DNA of 64,000 bases from Marinilabiliales bacterium (GCA_002869385.1 PKTB01000007.1:206729-270728); one strand, 5' to 3'. Shown: positions 37,654-48,336, counted from the first letter of the stretch. Notes: generated by a model from the sequence alone, not told the origin. Numbers and translations: made by a program.

Positions 37654-38418
37654 ATGATAATAGACACACATAGTCATGTATATCTTTAGCAGTTTGATAA
37701 TGATAGAAATTTAGTTATTGAAAATGCTCTTAAGTCCGGAATTGAAAGAATCATCTTACCAAATATAGACAGTTATTCTATAAATCAAATGAATAAGACT
37801 TATAATCTTAATCCTGATATTTTTGAAATGGCTTTAGGCTTACATCCAACATCTGTTGAAGAGAATTATCAAACAGAGTTAGACTCTATATTCAATGTTT
37901 TTGATGCAAAGAAATATATCGCAATTTGAGAAATAGGGATTGATCTTTATTGGGATAAAACTTTTTTTAAACAACAGCAGCATGTTTTTGATTTTCAATT
38001 ATCATTTGCTAAAGAGAACAAGTTGCCAGTAATTATTAACGCTAGGAATTCTTTAGATGAAATTATTGATGTTATGAAACCACATTTTAACTCGGACCTT
38101 ACAGGTGTGTTTCATTGCTTTCCTGGAAACTCCGAACAGGCAAAGCTGGTAATTGATAAAGGGTTTTATATTGGAATAGGGGGCGTATTAACATATAAGA
38201 AATCAAATATGCCGGAAGTAGTCCGAAATATTCCATTGGAAAGTATTTTATTAGAAACTGATGCGCCTTATTTAAGTCCAGTTCCAAAGCGCGGTAAGAG
38301 AAATGAGCCTTCCTATGTAAGTTATGTTGCAGAGTATTTAAGTGGTTTAATAGACTGTGATTTTGATTTAGTTTGTAGTAAAACCACACAAAATGCAAAA
38401 GACTTATTCAATTTGTAA
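37654..38418 (+). CDS. tatD: TatD-family deoxyribonuclease, TAG and TGA in frame and a lost metal ligand
   Basis: Metal-dependent TIM-barrel DNase/hydrolase. Family motifs: DTHSHVYL at the N-terminus (first metal site), EIGIDLYWDKTFFKQQQ, GVFHCFPGN and ETDAPYLSPVPKRGKRNEPSYV. Three defects occur. TAG at 37687-37689 follows THSHVYL. TGA at 37927-37929 stands in YIAI-stop-EIGIDLYWD, where Gly is invariant (AIGEIGID): GGA to TGA is one G-to-T step. Asn129 (AAC, 38038-38040) is in VIINAR where His (VIIHAR/S) is a metal ligand: CAC to AAC is one C-to-A step. 254 codons, normal length. Three hits in a 765-base gene is the densest cluster in the window. Confidence 0.93.
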
Positions 38419-38605
38419 AATAAAAAGTATAAAATCCCGTTAATTCAAATAAACAGACGTTCTGAGAGGCTTAAAAGCGTTGTTCTTCAATTTGTTGATA
38501 GAGGTGTAATATGAGTTACTCGACAATTGTATAAAATTTTATGTTAAAATTTTTTTAGTCATAAATTATTTATTATTTTGCGAAACATTTTGTGAAGGGG
38601 GTTTT

Positions 38606-38695
38606 GGAGAGATGGCCGAGTGGTCGAAGGCGCACGCCTGGAAAGTGTGTATACGGTTTGAAGCCGTATCGTGGGTTCGAATCCCACTCTCTCCG
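38606..38695 (+). tRNA. tRNA-Ser (GGA anticodon)
   Basis: 90 nucleotides with acceptor stem GGAGAGA/TCTCTCC, D-arm GCCGAGTGGTCGAAGGC, anticodon loop around CTGGAAA (anticodon GGA, reading UCC and UCU), a long class II variable arm (TATACGGTTTGAAGCCGTATC) and the T-loop GTTCGAATC. Discriminator G at 38695; CCA not encoded. An ordinary serine tRNA; it cannot read UAA or UAG. Confidence 0.97.
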
Positions 38696-38769
38696 CAGAG
38701 TGTTGTAAATGTAAAAATTGAAATTATTAATTATTAATTAAATAAGTTTAAATTAAACGAAAAATAGTC

Positions 38770-39621
38770 ATGAAAAAACTAATTGCATTATTTACTTTGG
38801 CAGGGTTGCTAATAATTGCAACTTCATCTATGGTTTATGCTCAGGATGATGAGGCTACAACAGATGAAACTGCAACTACAGAACAGGTTGAAAACGCGGA
38901 CGATGCAGCAGTTACTGCTGACGAAGCAAATATGGACGAAACTGTAGCTGAAGAAGATGGCGAAGCAGCACCGGAATCTGCTGACAAACCTCTTCACCAA
39001 CAATTAAAAATCAAGATTATTGAAGGTTGACCAATGTTTATGGGTTTTGTTATTTTAACTCTTATCTTAGGTCTTGCTCTTTCATTCGAGAGAATTATTT
39101 ATTTAAATCTTGCAACAACAAACACAAACAAACTTCTTGCTAAAGTTGAGGATGCTCTTAACGAAGGTGGTGTTGAAGCTGCTAAAGAGGTTTGCCGTAA
39201 CACTCGTGGTCCGGTAGCTAGTATTTTCTACCAAGGTCTTGATCGTTACGATGCTGGTATCGATGTTGTTGAAAAATCTGTTGTTTCTTATGGTTCTGTT
39301 CAAATGGGACAATTAGAAAACGGATTGACATGGATTGCATTATTTATCGCTTTGGCTCCAATGTTAGGGTTTATGGGTACTGTAATTGGTATGATTGGTG
39401 CGTTCGATGCTATCGAAGCTGCCGGTGATATTAATCCTTCACTTGTTGCTGGTGGTATTAAAGTAGCGCTTATCACTACTGTTAGTGGTCTTATCGTTGC
39501 TATGATACTTCAGGTATTCTATAACTACATTATCGGTAAGATTGACAGTCTTGTTAACGCAATGGAAGACGCGTCTATCTCTTTAATCGATATTTTAGTG
39601 GATTACCAGGCAAAGAAATAA
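38770..39621 (+). CDS. exbB: ExbB/TolQ proton channel, in-frame TGA at a conserved Gly
   Basis: Energises TonB using the proton gradient. Signal-like N-terminus (MKKLIALFTLAGLLIIATSSMVYAQ), an Ala/Glu/Asp-rich periplasmic stretch, then the MotA/TolQ/ExbB domain: LALSFERIIYL, CRNTRGPVASIFYQGL, VVEKSVVSYGSVQMGQLENGLTWIALFIALAPMLGFMGTVIGM and VALITTVSGLIVAMILQVFYN. TGA at 39028-39030 falls in IKIIEG-stop-PMFMGF. Homologues have a second Gly here (FIEGGxxFM), so GGA to TGA, one G-to-T step, is the simple reading. The frame continues to 39621 (283 codons). Without read-through no channel would be made, as the stop precedes the first core membrane helix. Followed by an unknown membrane protein and two exbD genes. 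Confidence 0.94.
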
Positions 39622-39643
39622 ATAATATTAAAAGAAAATTATT

Positions 39644-40150
39644 ATGTTAGAGAAAATAGTTAAAATACTAGGTTGGGTCGTTATAGGCGTATCTGCACTT
39701 ATTGGAATTCTATTCTTTGTGCAGGATGCTAAAACGCTCGAAACAGCTCTTGAAGCAATGAAGGATTTACCTTCTGACATGAAGATTCTGGAAGTTGAAA
39801 AAACTGCAGATGCATGGGGAGGACTAGTTCTTAATGCTTCTATAGTATTGTTTATTATTTGTGCTGTTATGGCTGTTGGATTTGCAATCTATAAGTTTAT
39901 CACTGATGCAATCGACAATCCAAAAAGTGCAATTAAACCTGCTATAGCATTAGGTGCTGTTGCATTATTAGTTATTATTTCATATTCAATGGCCTCAGAT
40001 GCGATCCGTCAATTCCTGGGATCTGATAATTTCGAAATTACAGCATCTACATCAAAATGGGTCGAAACATCACTGTATGGTATGTATATCCTTTTCGGGA
40101 TTGCTGTTGTAGCACTTATATATACTGAGGTTTCAAGAATTTGGAGATAA
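39644..40150 (+). CDS. Membrane protein of unknown function in the exbB-exbD cluster
   Basis: 168 residues with four predicted membrane segments (about 7-26, 62-84, 97-115 and 142-163) and a conserved-looking middle (AVGFAIYKFITDAIDNPKSAIKPAIALGAVALLVIISYSMASD). Proteins of this size occupy the same slot between exbB and exbD in other Bacteroidota, which suggests a role in the same energising complex, but no function is known to me. Confidence 0.8.
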   Translation: MLEKIVKILGWVVIGVSALIGILFFVQDAKTLETALEAMKDLPSDMKILEVEKTADAWGGLVLNASIVLFIICAVMAVGFAIYKFITDAIDNPKSAIKPAIALGAVALLVIISYSMASDAIRQFLGSDNFEITASTSKWVETSLYGMYILFGIAVVALIYTEVSRIWR

Positions 40151-40185
40151 TAAATTAGATTGCAAAACATTATAAATTAAAAATT

Positions 40186-40767
40186 ATGGCAAAACGAGAA
40201 ATAGGAGAAATCAATGCAGGGTCGATGGCGGATATCGCTTTCCTTTTGCTGATTTTCTTCCTTGTAACCACTACAATGGATGTGGATACAGGTATTGCTA
40301 GACAGTTGCCTCCGATTCCGGAAGATAAAGCCGATACAGATGCTGAAGTAAAAGAACGTAATATCTTTGCTGTTCTTATTAATGCTCAGGATAAGTTGTT
40401 GGTTAACTGTAGACCAATGGAACTTGAAGAACTTCGTGAGAAATCAAAAGAGTTTATCAAGTCAAATCCAAACGATCCAACACTTCCTGAGATGGAAGAG
40501 GTGCAGATTGATGGAATTAATAAACCTGTCCTTGTTTCTGCGGGTATTATATCGCTTCGAAATGACAGAGGGACAACGTATGGCCGGTATATCGAAGTCC
40601 AGAACGAACTTGTTGCTGCTTACTCTGAATTGCGTAACGAAGCAGCATTTGAGTACTTCGGAAAGCGAACATACGACGAGTTGAACGAGGATCAGCAAAA
40701 AGCAATACGTGAAGTTTATCCACAGAGAATTTCTGAAGCCGAACCTAAAAATATTGGAGGAAATTAG
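40186..40767 (+). CDS. exbD: ExbD/TolR biopolymer transport protein, first copy
   Basis: 193 residues. One membrane helix near the N-terminus carries the proton-accepting Asp (SMADIAFLLLIFFLVTTTMDV), then the periplasmic TolR-like domain, here extended by about 50 residues with an acidic, helical C-terminal part (YFGKRTYDELNEDQQKAIREVYPQ). Works with ExbB to drive TonB. Two bases separate it from the second exbD. No internal stop. Confidence 0.93.
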   Translation: MAKREIGEINAGSMADIAFLLLIFFLVTTTMDVDTGIARQLPPIPEDKADTDAEVKERNIFAVLINAQDKLLVNCRPMELEELREKSKEFIKSNPNDPTLPEMEEVQIDGINKPVLVSAGIISLRNDRGTTYGRYIEVQNELVAAYSELRNEAAFEYFGKRTYDELNEDQQKAIREVYPQRISEAEPKNIGGN

Positions 40768-40769
40768 AA

Positions 40770-41243
40770 ATGTCAAAATTTGGAAAGAAAAAGAAAAAAG
40801 CTTCTGTTGGTATATCAACAGCTTCATTGCCTGATATCGTTTTCATGATTCTTTTCTTCTTTATGGTTACAACTGTAATGAGAGAGGTTGAACTGAAAAT
40901 TGAATTGACAAACTCTGATTTACAACAAGCTACAGAAATTAAAAAGCTTGAAAAGAAATCTCTTGTAAGTTATATCTATGTTGGTAAACCAAGACCAAAC
41001 TTCCAGAGAATGTACGGTACTGAGCCACGTATTCAGCTAAATTCATCATTTGCAGACCTTTCAGATATATATGAATATATTCTGGCAGAACGTGCAGAAA
41101 GAGATGAAGCTGAGGTTCCATTCATGACAACTTCTTTAAAAGTACATCAGGATACGAAAATGGGTATTGTTACAGACATTAAACAAGAGCTTCGAAAAGC
41201 TAGTGCGTTGAAAATCAATTATTCAGCTAGAAAAGAAGACTAA
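40770..41243 (+). CDS. exbD: ExbD/TolR biopolymer transport protein, second copy
   Basis: 157 residues: basic start (KFGKKKKKASVG), membrane helix with functional Asp (SLPDIVFMILFFFMVTTVMRE) and periplasmic domain ending in DTKMGIVTDIKQELRKASALKINYSA, the standard Bacteroidota form. Tandem exbD copies after one exbB are the rule in this phylum, probably forming a heteromeric complex. A terminator follows. Confidence 0.93.
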   Translation: MSKFGKKKKKASVGISTASLPDIVFMILFFFMVTTVMREVELKIELTNSDLQQATEIKKLEKKSLVSYIYVGKPRPNFQRMYGTEPRIQLNSSFADLSDIYEYILAERAERDEAEVPFMTTSLKVHQDTKMGIVTDIKQELRKASALKINYSARKED

Positions 41244-41265
41244 AATACTTAATTACTAATTTAAA

Positions 41266-41298
41266 GAAAGTGCGTAACTGTGTTATGCACTTTTTTTT
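41266..41298 (+). terminator. Rho-independent terminator after the exb operon
   Basis: Imperfect stem AAGTGC(G)TAAC / GTTA(T)GCACTT with a TGT loop, followed by a run of T. Confidence 0.75.
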
Positions 41299-41402
41299 GT
41301 GAATATTTATTATTTTTTACATAAAAAATTTTATTATTTTTACAGTTTAGAGCCAACCAAATAAAAGACATTACGTTATTTGATTAAATAAGTTGTTTAA
41401 TT

Positions 41403-41834
41403 ATGAAAAAAATTGCTGTAATTATAAGTTTGATTTCTCTGGTTTCCACAATATCACTTGCACAGGAAGTGTATGTTGACTCCAGATTAGATGTCGCATT
41501 TTCAGAAGACTATTTGAATGATCTTTTAGAAAATAGTCCACATCAGTTAAAGTATATGAATTGGTACCTTGATAATTCATACTCAATTGTTGATGCAGGA
41601 TTGGATAAATGTGAGCAAATGCCATATTTAAAGCATTTAGACCCTGTCAACAAAATAATAGGCAGCAATGTAGAAAGTGTTGACGAAGGAAATTTCAATA
41701 TATACATGTATCAAATTGAAAGAGAGTTTGATAAAAATGTTTATTATAGAATAGGTGATACCGGAAAAGCTCTGGTAATCTATTCTCATAAGAAATTGGC
41801 TAATAATTTTAATACCTACACAGATGAAAATTAA
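41403..41834 (+). CDS. Exported protein of unknown function coupled to a giant T9SS cargo gene
   Basis: 143 residues with signal peptide (MKKIAVIISLISLVSTISLAQ). The mature part contains LKYMNWYLDNSYSIVD and a C-terminal NVYYRIGDTGKALVIYSHKKL. I do not recognise the family. Its end overlaps the next gene by 11 bases, so translation is probably coupled; a role with that surface protein is inference. Confidence 0.7.
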   Translation: MKKIAVIISLISLVSTISLAQEVYVDSRLDVAFSEDYLNDLLENSPHQLKYMNWYLDNSYSIVDAGLDKCEQMPYLKHLDPVNKIIGSNVESVDEGNFNIYMYQIEREFDKNVYYRIGDTGKALVIYSHKKLANNFNTYTDEN

Positions 41835-44800
41835 ATTATTGCATATACTAATCACCACTTTATTGGTGATCGGATTTACAGAACTGTACTCACAGTCTTA
41901 TCTAATTAGTGACGGAGGAACTATTACTACTTGTAGTGGTACTATTTATGATTCTGGAGGAGCTGGAGGTAGTTATGGTAACAATGAGGACTATGTCATA
42001 ACTATCTGTGGTGATATGGCCGGAGCTACTATGACATTGGAATTCACAGAGTTTGATGTTGAATCAGCAACTTATGACAACCTTACAATTTATGATGGGC
42101 CTAATACTGCATCTCCAACAATAATTATTGATGCTGGTTCATCGAGTTTGGATGGGCAAATAATTGAAGGAGCTTCAGATTGTTTAACTCTGGAATGGCA
42201 TACTGATGGCTCTGTAACTTATGCCGGTTTTGCTGCTATAATTAGTTGTGGATTTCCATGCCAGGATTATACAATTGATATTGTTTCGACAAATCCGCCA
42301 CAATCAGACCCTGCAGATTCACTTTGGGTTAATGTATGTCAGGGGGCAGATGTTACTTTTACTGCTCAAGGAACATATCCAAATAATAATACAGATTATT
42401 CTCAGTCGGATGCATCAACACATTGGTATTGGATGATTATTGATGAGAGTGGTCAGACTGATATAGACGGTGTTGGAATGAATGAATTGACTTATACTTT
42501 TGATAATCCTGGAGGATATCATATAAACTTAATGTCAGAAGATGCTAATGGCTGCTCTCAGATTATTACTGACCCATGGCGGGTTAGAGCATCATTATCG
42601 CCAACTTTTGTCGGCACTGATGGAGTCGGTGGGTGCCCAGGCACAACAATGGATCTAACTGGTCTTTGGCAAGTGGAACCATGGGTGCTTGAAATTCCTG
42701 AGGTTGCATTTGTAGAGGTTTGTTTCGAAGACGTTGTTGGAGTTGATCAAGAGCACTGTTTTACACATAATGCATTTGCACCAGGCCAGTTTATTACTGC
42801 TGCTGCTGATGTAGAATCAATTTGTATGAATATGGAACACTCATATACAGGTGACCTTGATATATGGATTGAGTGTCCAAATGGACAAACTTCAATGTTA
42901 TTTGAACAAGCTTGTGGTTCTACATATTTTGGTGAGCCAGATAATAATGATGACTGTAACCCTGGTGTTGGATATCAATATTGTTGGACTATGTCAGCCC
43001 CATCGCAGATGGCAGATAATTGTAACTCAGGAAGTTCTATGGCTGCAGGAGATTATCAACCTGTTGAAGACTTTAGTTCATTAATTGGATGTCCATTAAA
43101 TGGTGAGTGGTGTATTCACTTTCTTGATAATCTAGGATTAGATGATGGAAATGTGTTTACCGTAGAACTTCACTTTGCTGATTATTTAATACCTGGTTCA
43201 GACAATATGTGGACTTACACAACTGATATTGACCCTGCATATGTGTTTTGGACAGGTGAAAATATTGATACAGACGTTGATGGAGTTGCAACAGTTTCTC
43301 CAACAACTTCCGGTGATTTAGACTATACATTTAGTGTAGTTGATGAATTTGGTTGTCAGTATGATACAGTAATCCAAATAACTGTTTTACCTGCTGATGA
43401 TCCTACATGTTGTACAATGCCAGATACTGATGCTTGGGAAGATGACCACGTTTGCACAAACACTTATACTTTTTCAGCGACTATTGATGCTGGAAATACA
43501 GGAACATGGACAGTTGTTAGTGGTCCCGGTAATGTTAGCTGGACAAATCAGGACTCTCCAAATGCAATTGCAACTGTTGACGCTTGGGGAGCTTATGAAT
43601 TCCAATGGGCAGAGCAAAATGCTACTCCAACTTGTACAGATACAGATAATGTAATTGTAGAGTTTTATCCTGTACCTACAACATAGTTTACTTTTGATCC
43701 TATAATGTGTTTTAGTGATGTTTCTGTTATTACATATGTTGGTAATGTTGATGCTACAGCAACCTATAACTGGAACTTTGATGGAGCTACTATTGTTAGT
43801 GGCTCAGGACAAGGACCTTACGAAATCAATTGGACAACTGCAGGTTTGCATTCTATCGAGTTACAAGTTAACGCTAATGGTTGTGACTCTCCTGATACAT
43901 TAGTAAATATTACAAACCCGGAAGAACTTACTCATGTTCTTGTCGTGGAGGATGATCCTTGTTATCAATCATGTGATGGTAGTGCTGAAATTACTGTTAC
44001 CGGAGGTACTTTGCCATATGATTACACTTGGTCTTCACCAACTAATATTATGAATAACCTATGTGCAGGAGATTACGGAATTACTGTTACTGATGCTAAT
44101 GGATGTTAAACATCAGAAACCTTTACAATAAATGAACCACCTGAACTAGTAATTAATAGTATTGCTACAACTAACTTATCCTGTTATCAATCAAATGACG
44201 GAGCGATCTCTGTTAATGCAAGTGGTGGTACAGGTAACCTTACTTATATTTGGTAGGATGTTGGAATAGCTCCATCTGATAGAATAGATATTATTTCTGG
44301 TAATTACTGTGTTACCGTAGAAGATGAAAATGGATGTTCTGTAATGGAATGTGTTGATATAACACAACCTGATGAGTTATTGGTAACAATTTCTCCTAAT
44401 ATTGCTATATGTGAAGGAACACCAAGTGCAATTCAGGCACAAGCAATGGGAGGTACACCTGCATATACATACATGTGGAGACAAGATGATGAAGATTTTA
44501 GTATTGCTGGTCCTACTTTGAACGTAACTTTGGATACAACAACAACTTTTGATGTATATGTAATTGATGCCAATTTATGTGAAAGTAATATGGAGACAAC
44601 AATTGTTACAGTAAGTCCTGAAATTGTTATAGATTCTATTATATTAGAACATAACAGATGTTATCATTCTTGTGATGGTAGTGCTGAGATTGTAATGCAC
44701 GGAGGTATCGCTCCATTACAGTATAGTTGGGGTTCTGATAACCATATTTATGACGGTCTTTGTGCTGATATATACACCGTTACAGTAACAGATATTTTAG

Positions 44801-46371
44801 GATGCCAGGAAAGTGAAATGTTTATTATTACTGAGCCTGATGAATTAATATACACCAGAAATACAGAAGCGGCTTCATGTTTTGGATATGATGATGGAGA
44901 AGCAACAATATTCGTTCAAGGCGGTATTACTCCTTATACATACTTGTGGCCAAATGGTCATGATACTGAGACAATGTTGAATTATGCTGGTAATTACACT
45001 GTTACAGTTCTTGATGATCACGAGTGTAGAATAACCGGTGATTTTATAATAGAAGAACCTGAAGCTATTTATGTACTTCCAATAGGGAACAGAACATTAT
45101 GTCAAGGACAAATGGCAACTCTTACAACTCAGGCAACAGGTGGTACTCCATATTATGATTTCCATTGGACAGGCACCGATAATACTGAATATCATTCAAA
45201 TCAATATGAGGTAAGTCCTGAAGAAACTACAACCTATACTTTAGTGGTAACAGATTCACATGGATGTTCAAGTACTCCGATAAATTCTGTAGTTACAGTA
45301 CATCCGGATCTTGAGATATTATCTGTTACAACAAGTAATGACACTGTTTGCCCAGGTGATCCTGCAATAGTTCATGTTGATGTGGAGGGAGGAAACGGAG
45401 GACCATACTTTATGACCTTACAAGATGGAACAGTTGTTCCTTCACCTTTCACGGTATATCCGGATACAACAACATTGTATTATATTACGCTTGAGGATAT
45501 GTGTGGAACACCTTCTGTTGTTGATTCTGTTTTAATCAACGTAAGATCAGTACCTGGTAACGTTTTTACAGCTGATGATGTTAATGGTTGTCCTCCATTT
45601 GTAGCTCATTTTAATGAGACAACACCTGATATGGGTCAAACATATTTATGGCGATTTGGAGATGATGGATATTCAACAGATAAAAATCCATATCATATCT
45701 ATGAAGAACCCGGTATTTATACTGTATTTCTAGAAGTAATGAATGACTTTGGTTGTGTTAGCACCAGAACAGTAGAGAATATGATACAAGTATATCAGGG
45801 GCCAACATCATTATTCGAGGCAAGTCCTGAAATTGTATCAATGCTTGATTCGGAAGTTGAATTTATCAATCATTCTGTTGATGCAGATTCCTACTATTGG
45901 TTCTTTGGTGATGGAGACAGCTCATTATTTGTAAACCCAAGACATAAATATACGACAATAGGGGAGTATGAAGTAATATTAGTTGCAGAAACTGCACAAA
46001 ATTGTAGAGATACTACTACACGTACTATTGTCGTACAAAATGAGTTTGCTTTCTATATGCCAACATCATTTACTCCTAATGGTGATGGAATGAACGATTG
46101 TTTCAGACCATGTGGTAATGGAATAGATAAAAATACTTACAAATTAGTTGTTTATGATCGTTGGGGCAACTTGGTATTTGATACAGAAAGATTTGACCCT
46201 GATGCACCATGTGATGCATGTACAAATGGAGCATGGGATGGTACAGATAATGGTAGTAGAGTTAAAGGTGATGAAATTCTTCCAAATGGATTGTACCATT
46301 GGTTCTGTGAATTCCACGATTGGAACGGAACTCTCTATCAGGAGCAAGGAACTGTTACTCTGATAAGATAA
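41824..46371 (+). CDS. Giant T9SS type B cargo adhesin (CUB, P-domain, PKD, SprB repeats), three in-frame stops
   Basis: A 1,515-codon secreted protein. Signal peptide (IKLLHILITTLLVIGFTELYSQS), a CUB domain (TTCSGTIYDSGGAGGSYGNNE..., about residues 25-140), a PKD-like domain, a proprotein-convertase P-domain (SYTGDLDIWIECPNGQ...NGEWCIHFLDN), more PKD domains, several SprB repeats of the C..S.DGSAE...GG..PY.Y.W type, two PKD domains near the end (LWRFGDDGYSTDKNPYHIY; YYWFFGDGDSSL) and a type B sorting domain (PTSFTPNGDGMND...YDRWGNLVF...WDGTDNG). In-frame stops: TAG 43684-43686, TAA 44107-44109, TAG 44254-44256. The last is in YIW-stop-DVG, where SprB repeats have Ser or Thr (W-S), so TCG to TAG fits. 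The others are after Thr and Cys, where Ser or Glu would fit. Confidence 0.93.
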
Positions 46372-46380
46372 TTAATAGAT

Positions 46381-46412
46381 AAAAAAAGAGCCGCATTTGC
46401 GGCTCTTTTTTT
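46381..46412 (+). terminator. Rho-independent terminator, bidirectional
   Basis: Perfect stem AAAAAAAGAGCCGCA / TGCGGCTCTTTTTTT around a two-base loop, between the cargo gene and a minus-strand gene. Confidence 0.87.
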
Positions 46413-46453
46413 ATCTAGGTTTGTTTTTATTCGAATCTTTAACTTATAATCGA

Positions 46454-46969
46454 TTAGTAAAGAGTACTAATTTCTTTTTTAAGAAAGTTAATAGCTTCTT
46501 GTGAAGGAGGAGTTTGAACTTCAATAAGCTTTTCAAGAACAGCTTGGCTAAGTTTCATAGCGTTATCATTTGGGTTAAGATCATCCATACATGAATTAAC
46601 TAATTTAATCGTCTTTTCTTTGCCGTTTCTAACCATTTCCCATGCATCAATAGATAAATATAATTGTTGAGATAAGTTGTGTTCAAACTCGCTTCGTATT
46701 ACAATTAAAACTTCCTTATGTAATTGCTGTACTGTCATGTTTGGTGTTTGTAATCTCATAATTACACTATTAGGAGAAATTCTCTCAAGAAAAAGAATTA
46801 CTCTTTCGTAAGCCTGTAATCTTATTGGTGTAATTATCTTTTGATTTTGAAGTATTATTTGTGCTCGTCTATTATCATTTTCTTTTTGTAATGTAATTTT
46901 TATAAGAAAATAAGCTGTAAAAAATACGATAAGACCCGGAATTGTGATTTTTAATATTTCTAAAAGCAT
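46454..46969 (-). CDS. Membrane-anchored protein of unknown function (possibly DUF7935)
   Basis: 171 residues with one N-terminal membrane helix (about 7-25) followed by a charged helical cytoplasmic domain: QKIITPIRLQAYERVILFLERISP, LQTPNMTVQQLHKEVLIVIRSEFEHNLSQQLYLSIDAWEMVRNGKE. This is a widely conserved Bacteroidota protein of unknown role, often beside aspartate aminotransferase as here (divergent, 90 bases). The family number is from memory and uncertain. Confidence 0.8.
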   Translation of the reverse strand: MLLEILKITIPGLIVFFTAYFLIKITLQKENDNRRAQIILQNQKIITPIRLQAYERVILFLERISPNSVIMRLQTPNMTVQQLHKEVLIVIRSEFEHNLSQQLYLSIDAWEMVRNGKEKTIKLVNSCMDDLNPNDNAMKLSQAVLEKLIEVQTPPSQEAINFLKKEISTLY

Positions 46970-47059
46970 AGTAAAAAATTTAAGAATTATGTTTTACAAT
47001 ATTAATATTTAAACTTTAAGATGTTATCTTAGCAGATATTATTTTATAAACATTTTGAT

Positions 47060-48253
47060 ATGGAAAAAGTATCTGACAGATTACAACGAATGGCTGTTTC
47101 TGCAACACTTGCAATGACACAAAAGAGTAGAGAGCTTACTGCACAAGGTTTTGATGTTATTAACTTAAGTATTGGAGAGCCAGATTTTGACACACCTGCA
47201 CAAGTTAAAGAAGCGGCTAAGAAGGCAATAGATGATAATTTTACACATTATCCTCCTGTCCCGGGATTTGATTCGCTAAAAGAAGCCATTGTTAATAAGT
47301 TTAAAAGAGAAAATGGATTAACATATGAAAAGAATCAAGTTGTTGTTTCTGCGGGTGCTAAACATTCAATAATAAATGTTTTTCTTTCTATTCTAAACGA
47401 AGGAGATGAGGTTATTATTCCTGCACCTTATTGGGTCAGTTATATTGAGATGGTAAAGCTCTCGGAGGGAACGCCAGTTGTAGTTAAATGTGGTATTGAA
47501 TCTGATTTTAAGATGACAGCGGAACAATTAGAATCTGCGATTACTGATAAAACCAGGGCAATAATTTATAGTTCTCCATCTAATCCAACAGGTTCACTCT
47601 ATAGTAAACAGGAATTAGAGAATCTTGCAAGAGTTATTGAAAAGCATCCAAATATTATTGTTTTATCTGATGAGATTTATGAACATATAAATTTCTCAGG
47701 AAAACATGAAATTATAGCTCAGTTTGATAGTATTAAAGACAGAGTTGTTGTAATAAACGGGGTGTCAAAAGGATACGCAATGACCGGCTGGAGAATTGGG
47801 TACATTGCGGCTCCGCTATGGATTGCAAAGGCTGTCACAAAGCTTCAGGGACAATTTACATCCGGAGCATGCTCAATAGCTCAAAAAGCTTCTGAAGCAG
47901 CAATAAATGCCGGTTCTGATTCATGCAAAGAAATGACAGCAGTGTTTAAAAAGCTCAGAGATTTGGTATTGGAACACCTTAAAGGGATAAACGGGTTAAA
48001 AACAAATATTCCGCTAGGAGCTTTCTATGTATTTCCTGAAGTATCATCATTTTTTGGGAAGTCATATGAGCATTATAAAATTGAAAACTCCTCAGATCTT
48101 GCTTTATATATTTTAGAAACTGAAAAAGTTGCAACTGTTGGAGGTGATGCGTTTGGATCTCCTGAATGTTTGCGTTTTTCATATGCTACTTCAGAAGATA
48201 AATTAATAGAAGCAATTAGCAGAATTAAAAGAGCACTTGACAAACTGACGTAA
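47060..48253 (+). CDS. aspC: Aspartate aminotransferase (class I PLP)
   Basis: 397 residues, fold-type I aminotransferase of the Igamma group. Motifs: NLSIGEPDFDTP, THYPPVPGF, VVSAGAKHSI, PAPYWVSY, SSPSNPTGSLYSK, LSDEIYEHI, and the PLP-binding Lys in INGVSKGYAMTGWRIGYIAAP (about residue 238), with the substrate Arg near LRFSYATS at the end. Catalyses transamination between aspartate and 2-oxoglutarate; related prephenate activity is possible. Intact. Confidence 0.94.
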   Translation: MEKVSDRLQRMAVSATLAMTQKSRELTAQGFDVINLSIGEPDFDTPAQVKEAAKKAIDDNFTHYPPVPGFDSLKEAIVNKFKRENGLTYEKNQVVVSAGAKHSIINVFLSILNEGDEVIIPAPYWVSYIEMVKLSEGTPVVVKCGIESDFKMTAEQLESAITDKTRAIIYSSPSNPTGSLYSKQELENLARVIEKHPNIIVLSDEIYEHINFSGKHEIIAQFDSIKDRVVVINGVSKGYAMTGWRIGYIAAPLWIAKAVTKLQGQFTSGACSIAQKASEAAINAGSDSCKEMTAVFKKLRDLVLEHLKGINGLKTNIPLGAFYVFPEVSSFFGKSYEHYKIENSSDLALYILETEKVATVGGDAFGSPECLRFSYATSEDKLIEAISRIKRALDKLT

Positions 48254-48336
48254 TAAAACCATATTTATTAAATTAAAACTGTTAATAAGTCGACTTATTA
48301 ACCGTTTTTTTATGTCGTTCTTATTTGAAATTTTCT

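Noticed and set aside
38606..38695. tRNA-Ser next to a gene with an in-frame stop, as a candidate suppressor tRNA
   Set aside because: The anticodon is GGA, which reads UCC and UCU. It has a normal class II structure and cannot read UAA, UAG or UGA.
37927..39030. TGA codons in tatD and exbB as selenocysteine sites
   Set aside because: Both replace conserved Gly in non-redox proteins, and I see no selenocysteine hairpin right after them. The one redox enzyme (glutathione peroxidase) uses an ordinary Cys codon.
24881..44256. TAG codons as pyrrolysine
   Set aside because: The contexts differ, none is a methylamine methyltransferase, and TAG also ends ordinary genes here.
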